The notes under the pieces: generated by a model
Database searches by the model: none
The model's input: the letters and a program-made list of their open reading frames with translations, nothing else
What the model was told of the DNA's origin: nothing
Part shown: in pieces, positions 22,729-27,592 of the stretch
Layout of the letters: every line of letters begins with the position of its first letter
How positions within the stretch are numbered: the stretch's first letter is position 1
NCBI GenBank assembly: GCA_934631025.1
Contig: CAKTXR010000034.1
Coordinates: forward strand, 1 to 27,592
Origin: an uncultured Clostridia bacterium
GTDB taxonomy: Bacteria; Bacillota; Clostridia; Christensenellales; Aristaeellaceae
Direction: 5' to 3'
Length of the DNA: 27,592 bases
Program-made: the position numbers and the translations under genes

Positions 22729-24438
22729 ATGAGACACATGAAACCCGTCCTCGCGCTGATTCTGGCGCTGATGCTGCTCATCCCGACCGGCCTGAGCATG
22801 ACTGCGGCCGCCGATGAAGAGCTGACCACCGTCACCGTCCTGGGCTACAATCAGGGCAGCGCCCGCATGGGCTACTTCAAGGATTCCGCGGCCTACGACT
22901 GGCTGATGGAAAAGACCCGCGCCCTGGGCGTCGACCTGCAAATCGACTATGTTGAGGCCGATCAGTACTCCACGATGATCACCACGCGCCTGGCGACCGG
23001 CGTCGATCTGGCGGACATGATGTTCCTGGAGATCGACAGCGTGACGCTGAACAACCTGATCAACCGCGGCATGCTGACCAGCGTGGACGCGATTCTCGAG
23101 CACAGCGACGGCACGGCGAAGGGCTATCTCGCGCCCGACGGCGAATATGCCACGCTGCGCAATGCCGGCACCACCGCCGACGGCACCTTCTGGGTGCTGC
23201 AGGGCGTGAACACCGGCGTGTACAACATCAACGACTGGATGGGCTCCTATTCCGTCGGCATCCGTCAGGACTGGCTGGACAAGCTGGAGCTGCCCATGCC
23301 CACGACGATCGACGAGTTCGTCGACACGCTGGTGGCCTTCCGCGAGAAGGACGCCAACGGCAACGGCATTAACGACGAGAAGGCGCTCTTCGCGAGCGAT
23401 CTGTCCCTGCTGCGCCACAGCGGCATCGCCGGCTGGTTCGGCCTGGTCATGAACACCATCGGCCTTGACCCGAACACCGACAAGATCACCACCGTGTTCT
23501 ATCAGGACGGCTTCAAGGATTACGTCGCGTTCATCAAGAAGATGGTCGACGCGGGCGTCATGTCGCTGGCCGACAACGGCTCGCTCTACACCACCGACAC
23601 CTCCTCCCTCATCTCGCAGAACAACATCAGCGCGATGTACTATCAGACTGCCTCGATGAGCGGCCGCGACGAGCTGACCGGCGACGAGAACTGCAACTAT
23701 CGTCCGCTGACGATCCAGGGCGTGGAGGGCATCCGTCCCACCAGCCGCGGCGACTACAATCTGTCGGTCTACACCGGCTACTATGCCTTCATGAACAGCG
23801 TGAACGTCGAAGCGGCGGCCAAGCTGCTGGACTTCTTCTTCACCGAGGATTACTGGAGCTGGAACCGCGAGGGCCTGAAGGGCAACGACTTTGACGTCGA
23901 CGAGAACGGCAACAAGGTCAGCCTGACCACCGGCTGGACGGCGGACGAAGTGATCGCCAAGGGCTTTGGCGGCGGCCGCTTCTACATGGACCGCGCCAAC
24001 CTGCCCTGCCTGGACATGGCCAAGACCTTCTACACCTTCAACGGCGAGAAGGTGGGCACGTTCGCTACGGCGGACGATCTGATGGCCAGCGCCTACGGCC
24101 AGGATGTGCTCGCCAAGTGCGACGCCGCCGACCCGACCGGCAAGCGCCGCGAGCTGCAAATCGCGGCCTGGCAGCAGATGGAGCAGAAGGACGCCGTCAT
24201 GTACCAGACCAATACCGCGACCTATCTGGCGCTGCCCACCGACGAGGAAGTCGAGACGCTGGATATGTACACCGCCGATCTGGACATGGCCATGACCGAT
24301 CTGTTCGTCGAGCTGATCAACGGCAACAAGGACATGGACAAGCTGGACAGCTATCTGGACGAGCTGCGCGCCTACGGCCTTGACGAGGTCATCGCCGTCT
24401 ATCAGGCCCGCTACGACCGCTTCATGGGCAGGAACTGA
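22729..24438 (+). CDS. Extracellular solute-binding protein, YtcQ/LplA type
   Basis: The sugar-binding component of the importer. The 569 residues start with a signal sequence: a positive N-terminus, hydrophobic VLALILALMLLIPTG, then AAADEE, a likely signal peptidase I site. Unlike most relatives there is no lipobox cysteine, so anchoring is unclear. The mature part has the large type 1 binding-protein layout, with DLADMMFLEID, the DANGNGINDE calcium-like loop and a long C-terminal helical region. AAGGAGGT is 6-7 bases before ATG 22729; an upstream ATG at 22660 lies in the gap and is not used. Repeat E9 starts just after the stop codon. Confidence 0.9.
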   Translation: MRHMKPVLALILALMLLIPTGLSMTAAADEELTTVTVLGYNQGSARMGYFKDSAAYDWLMEKTRALGVDLQIDYVEADQYSTMITTRLATGVDLADMMFLEIDSVTLNNLINRGMLTSVDAILEHSDGTAKGYLAPDGEYATLRNAGTTADGTFWVLQGVNTGVYNINDWMGSYSVGIRQDWLDKLELPMPTTIDEFVDTLVAFREKDANGNGINDEKALFASDLSLLRHSGIAGWFGLVMNTIGLDPNTDKITTVFYQDGFKDYVAFIKKMVDAGVMSLADNGSLYTTDTSSLISQNNISAMYYQTASMSGRDELTGDENCNYRPLTIQGVEGIRPTSRGDYNLSVYTGYYAFMNSVNVEAAAKLLDFFFTEDYWSWNREGLKGNDFDVDENGNKVSLTTGWTADEVIAKGFGGGRFYMDRANLPCLDMAKTFYTFNGEKVGTFATADDLMASAYGQDVLAKCDAADPTGKRRELQIAAWQQMEQKDAVMYQTNTATYLALPTDEEVETLDMYTADLDMAMTDLFVELINGNKDMDKLDSYLDELRAYGLDEVIAVYQARYDRFMGRN

Positions 24439-24440
24439 GT

Positions 24441-25215
24441 CGGCAGTGCCGACGGCCACTCTGCTCCGCGCGTGTCAACCCGACTCTTCGCCGCTTGGGG
24501 GCGGCTCGAGTCTGGACGATTGAGCGAGCAGGCATCATCTCAATACAGCACGACCCGCCCGGCCATAAATTGGACTCGGGCGGGTCTTTCCATATACCCG
24601 GGTTTTGCGAGCATGGGTGCGGTGATTGGGGCGCTGGCGCTTTTTGTAAGGCCGCGAATCTGCACCAGCACAACCCCGCCGCAGCGTGAAGAGAGTCCAG
24701 AGAGTCGAAGACTCTTTGGCGCAGGTTTGGGGCGCGTAGCCCCAACGTACTCCCGGCGGAAAGCATTACAAGGCCAATGCGGCTGCGCAAAAGCGCATAA
24801 GCGCCATGCCGCCAGCCCCGTCCTCCGTTCTCCGCACCCCGGTTACCCCGTCGGGATCGCCTGCAAGAAACGCACAATTCCGAAGTGAACCAACAAAGGC
24901 AGATAACCGCGCCAACGCCGCGAGAACGCACGAATGGCGATCCCGACCCGGCGGAACAGGAACGCAAGATACCGCAAGCCGTCCTGTTTGTCGTGAGACA
25001 AACAGCAGGCGTGAACCGAAGGCAAAACACGGCGACAGAACCGCAACGTCAGGTGTGAACCGAGGGCAAAACACGGCGACAGAACCGCAAAGATAGGTGT
25101 GAACGAAGGGCAAACCGCCCCGCCAGAACCGCAAGACAGGCGCGAACCGAGACAAGCGCTGCGTTGAAAGCACCAAGTCAGCCCCGCAGCGTGAAGAGAG
25201 TCCAGAGAGGCCGGC
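24441..25215 (+). repeat. Composite repeat E9, forward, with a rewritten H7
   Basis: Occupies the convergent gap between the binding protein gene and the MATE gene. Modules: H1 palindrome CGGCAGTGCCG right after the stop, degenerate H1 block; H2 (24479-24515); H3 (24552-24586); variant spacer shared with E3; H4 (24701-24706 with 24710-24715); H5 (24725-24733 with 24739-24746); H6 (24850-24861 with 24936-24947); H7 (24984-24992 with 24997-25005) of different sequence from the other copies; and tandem units of about 43 bp (about 25006-25165). H8 is missing, and a second H4 left arm lies at about 25190-25215. No gene is visible. Confidence 0.83.
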
Positions 25216-25229
25216 GCTCACGCCGCGCG

Positions 25230-26618
25230 TCAAACCGGCGGCTGTGTCCGCGCCGCATCGAGGCTCGGGGAAAGCTCTGTGCGCCAGACGGTGAGCATGA
25301 ACGTGATGAAGCACGCGGACGAACCGACCACGTCGGATATGGCCTCGGCGGTGAATACGCCCCACGGCCCCATGAAGCGCGGCAGAATCACCGCCAGCGG
25401 GGCGACGATGAACGCCTTGCGCAGCAGCGAGAAGAACATCGCGCGCCGCGCCTTGCCCAGCGCGACGAAGCTGTGCTGGCCGGAGGACTGCATGAACATG
25501 AATATAAACGTTGCGAAATACAGGCGCACCGCCGGCACGGCGACATTCATCAGCTCGTCGCCGCCGTTGAAGAGCTGGATCAGCAGCCGCGGCGCCAGCT
25601 GTGCCAGCGCCCAGGCGATCAGCGAAAGTGTGAACGTCACCACAACCTGCACGCGGAAGCATGTCCGCACGCGATCCATGCGCTTCGCGCCGTAATTGTA
25701 GCTCATCACCGGCGCGGCCGCCTGCGAAAAACCCTGAATGGGCATCATGATGATCTGTCGAATCGAGTTGATGATGGTCATCACCGTGATGTAGACGTCG
25801 CCGCCCGCCTGGCCAAGGCTGGCGTTGCACACCGCCTGCACCAGACTCTCCGTCACGCTCATCGTGCAGCTCGACAGACCCAGCGACGCGATCTTGCCCA
25901 TCAGATGAAAGTCCGGCCTGAGCAGGCTCAGCCTGAGCCTTATCGGCGAGCGCTTTCCCGTCAGGAAAATCAGCGTCCACGCCGCGCTCAGCGCCTGCGA
26001 TATGATCGTCGCCACCGCCGCGCCCTTCACGCCCATGTTGAACGCGAATATGAACAGCGGGTCGAGCGCCACGTTGGTCAGCGCGCCGATGAGCACGCTC
26101 ATCATGCCCACGCGCGTGAAGCCCTGCGCGTTGATGAACGGGTTCATGCCCAGCGCCGCCATGACGAACGGCGTGCCGAGCAGATAGACGTTGAGGTAAT
26201 CCTGCGCGTAGGGCAGCGTGTCGTCGCTTGCGCCGAAGAGACGCAGCAGCGGCGTCTTGACCAGATAGCCCACAATCGTGCAGAACACGGCGAAGAAGAG
26301 CAGCATCAGCATCGAATTGCCCATGATGCGGCCTGCGCGCTCGTCCTGCCCCTCGCCGCGCGCCATCGAGAACAGCGGCGCGCCGCCCTGTCCCGCCAGC
26401 GCCGTGAACGCGGAAATCAGCGTCACGATGGGGAAGGTCAGCCCCACGCCGGCCAGCACAGTCAGGCCGACATGCGGAATCCTGGCGATGTAGATGCGGT
26501 CGACTACGCTGTAGAGCACGTTGATCAGCTGCGCGGCGATCAGCGGCACGGCCATCCGCGCGATGGTCGCGGGGATATTGCCCTGTGAGAAGTCGTTTTT
26601 CTGAGCTGTCTTTTGCAT
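25230..26618 (-). CDS. MATE family efflux transporter
   Basis: A cation-coupled multidrug/toxin exporter. The 462 residues form about twelve membrane helices in two related halves. Typical sites are FSQGNIPATIARMAVPLIAA at the start, LYSVVDRIYIARI at helix 2, NPFINAQGF, and in the second half FSQAAAPVMSYNYGAKRMDR (the family's QPIISYNYGA region), then FVALGKARRAMFFSL. It belongs to the DinF/NorM-like group found in Clostridia. GGAGG is 7 bases before the start codon. It is bounded by E9 and E10 as direct repeats. Confidence 0.92.
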   Translation of the reverse strand: MQKTAQKNDFSQGNIPATIARMAVPLIAAQLINVLYSVVDRIYIARIPHVGLTVLAGVGLTFPIVTLISAFTALAGQGGAPLFSMARGEGQDERAGRIMGNSMLMLLFFAVFCTIVGYLVKTPLLRLFGASDDTLPYAQDYLNVYLLGTPFVMAALGMNPFINAQGFTRVGMMSVLIGALTNVALDPLFIFAFNMGVKGAAVATIISQALSAAWTLIFLTGKRSPIRLRLSLLRPDFHLMGKIASLGLSSCTMSVTESLVQAVCNASLGQAGGDVYITVMTIINSIRQIIMMPIQGFSQAAAPVMSYNYGAKRMDRVRTCFRVQVVVTFTLSLIAWALAQLAPRLLIQLFNGGDELMNVAVPAVRLYFATFIFMFMQSSGQHSFVALGKARRAMFFSLLRKAFIVAPLAVILPRFMGPWGVFTAEAISDVVGSSACFITFMLTVWRTELSPSLDAARTQPPV

Positions 26619-26676
26619 TTTCTGCCTCCGAAGAGCTATTTTATGCGCGTAGAAACCGCGCGGAACGTACAGTCAT

Positions 26677-26682
26677 ATTATA
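26677..26682 (-). promoter_or_regulatory. Probable -10 of the MATE gene
   Basis: TATAAT on the minus strand, about 58 bases before the start codon. No good -35 is seen at 16-18 bp, so another factor or an activator may be needed. Confidence 0.4.
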
Positions 26683-26737
26683 CGCCTTTTGCGCGTTTCT
26701 GCCTTTCCGGCAATATGAAATCTATACTAAATAATTC

Positions 26738-27592
26738 GGCGGCTGTGCCGCTTCCAGACCGCTTCGCGCACGGCGGGCAGTGCCCGCTGACACACCGCTT
26801 CGCGCACGCAACCCGGCGGCTGTGCCGCATCCGCACCGCTTCGCGCACGCAACCCGACTCTTCAGCGCTTGGGGGCGCTTCGAGTCTGGACGTTCGTGCG
26901 CATTGAAATCATCGCTATACAGCCCGACCTGACCGGCCATAAATTGGAGCCGGTCAGGTCTTTCCGTGTACCCGAGTTTTGCGCGGCGTGAGGACGTTGT
27001 TCAAAGATAGCAGCTATTGCAATGTTGGACAAGAGGTACTCTGCTGCGACCCATATGAAGAGAGTCCAGAGAGGCCGCAGTGCGGCTTCCACTTTTGACT
27101 CTTTGGCGCAGTCTGGGGCGGCCGCAGTGCGGCTTCCACATTTCAGCCCCAGCGTTCTCCCCGCGGAAAACACGGCAAGGCCAAGAGGTTTACGCAAAAG
27201 CGTACTTACGCCGCGAATCAAATGAAGAGAGTCCAGAGAGCCAATGGCTCTTTGGCGCAGTCTGGGGCGCGCAGCCCCAGCGTTCTCCCCGCGGAAAACA
27301 TGACAAGGCCAAGAGGTTTGCGCAAAAACGTACTTACGCCGCCGCCCCCGTTCCTCGTCGCTCCGCGTCCCTTCGTCCTCCGTCGGGATCGCCGCAAAGA
27401 AACGCACAAGCCAGAAGTGAACCAAGCAAAGCCCGATAACCGCACGACATCCGAGAACGCACTAAGGCGATCCCGCCCCCGCGCGGAATAGAAATGCAAC
27501 ATCCCGCAAGCCGTTTCTCTTTTCCTGACAAAGGAAAAGAGACAGGCGTGATCGAACGCAAAACCTCCCAATAGAAACGCATGGTGGGCGTG
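26738..27592 (+). repeat. Composite repeat E10, forward, with H4-H5 doubled
   Basis: Runs from upstream of the MATE gene to the window end. Three H1 blocks in tandem (about 26738-26852) carry palindromes CGGCTGTGCCG, GCGGGCAGTGCCCGC and CGGCTGTGCCG. Then come H2 (26853-26889), H3 (26926-26960, perfect 12 bp stem), a first H4-H5 pair with cassettes in both loops (27061-27150), a second H4-H5 pair with ordinary loops (27231-27280), H6 (27382-27393 with 27466-27475), H7 (27516-27526 with 27532-27542) and the start of the tandem units. No gene is visible. Confidence 0.85.
27073..27145 (+). repeat. Two palindromic cassettes in the H4 and H5 loops
   Basis: GGCCGCAGTGCGGCTTCCAC followed by TTTT (27073-27096) sits in the H4 loop, and the same palindrome with TTCCACATTTCA (27120-27145) sits in the H5 loop. 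The neighbouring pair at 27231-27280 has AAT and GCGCA at those positions. Other cassette copies are at 13-36, 1891-1912, 7908-7935, 9783-9806 and 12258-12283. Confidence 0.78.

Noticed and set aside
20749..24459. Long minus-strand frames opposite the ABC importer genes
   Set aside because: They mirror the codon pattern of the plus-strand permeases and binding protein; their composition is rich in Arg, His, Gln and Val as expected for antisense frames in GC-rich DNA.

Overview
The window looks like chromosome from an endospore-forming, high-GC member of the Clostridia (Bacillota), possibly an uncultured gut lineage near Christensenellales; that placement is inference. The reasons are the yabP-yabQ-divIC sporulation/division cluster, a T-box leader in front of serS, sigma-A promoters of the TTGACA/TATAAT type, GGAGG ribosome sites, and an LplB/YtcP/YtcQ-type sugar importer with no ATPase of its own.

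Layout: upp (uracil salvage, minus); yabP-yabQ-divIC (plus); ftsH (minus) with a ParE/RelE-type toxin and Phd/YefM-type antitoxin upstream; a deoxynucleoside kinase, a DUF4250-type small protein and a glycerate 2-kinase (plus); divergent rbsK (minus) and a phage-replisome-organizer-like winged-helix protein (plus); a broken GNAT acetyltransferase; a serine T-box operon holding a small FakA/DAK-like protein and serS (minus); a TraX-like membrane protein, a GHL10-like glycosidase-fold protein, rsmA and an HPr-like protein without the catalytic histidine (plus); a three-gene carbohydrate ABC importer (plus); and a MATE exporter (minus). Most genes are ordinary housekeeping or carbohydrate genes in small groups.

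The striking part lies between the genes. Roughly a quarter of the window is a dispersed, mosaic, multi-hairpin repeat (called here E1 to E10 plus isolated pieces). A full copy is about 0.8-0.9 kb and runs in a fixed order: H1 (short variable palindromes beside a conserved GCGAAGCGGTGTG block), H2 (37 nt hairpin), H3 (35 nt hairpin with loop TCCAATTTATG), H4, H5, H6 (long-range 14 bp stem, sometimes absent), H7, an array of 42-43 bp tandem units, and H8. The H3 stems differ in sequence between copies while pairing is kept, as do those of H2, H4, H5, H6 and H7, so the conserved property is structure. A palindromic cassette of about 24-28 nt replaces the loops of several of these hairpins. The H1 end repeatedly abuts, or supplies, the stop codon of the neighbouring gene, and one element lies inside a GNAT gene remnant. 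No transposase or other protein is visibly linked to the repeat. Its function (mobile element, structured RNA or gene 3'-end module) cannot be decided from sequence alone.
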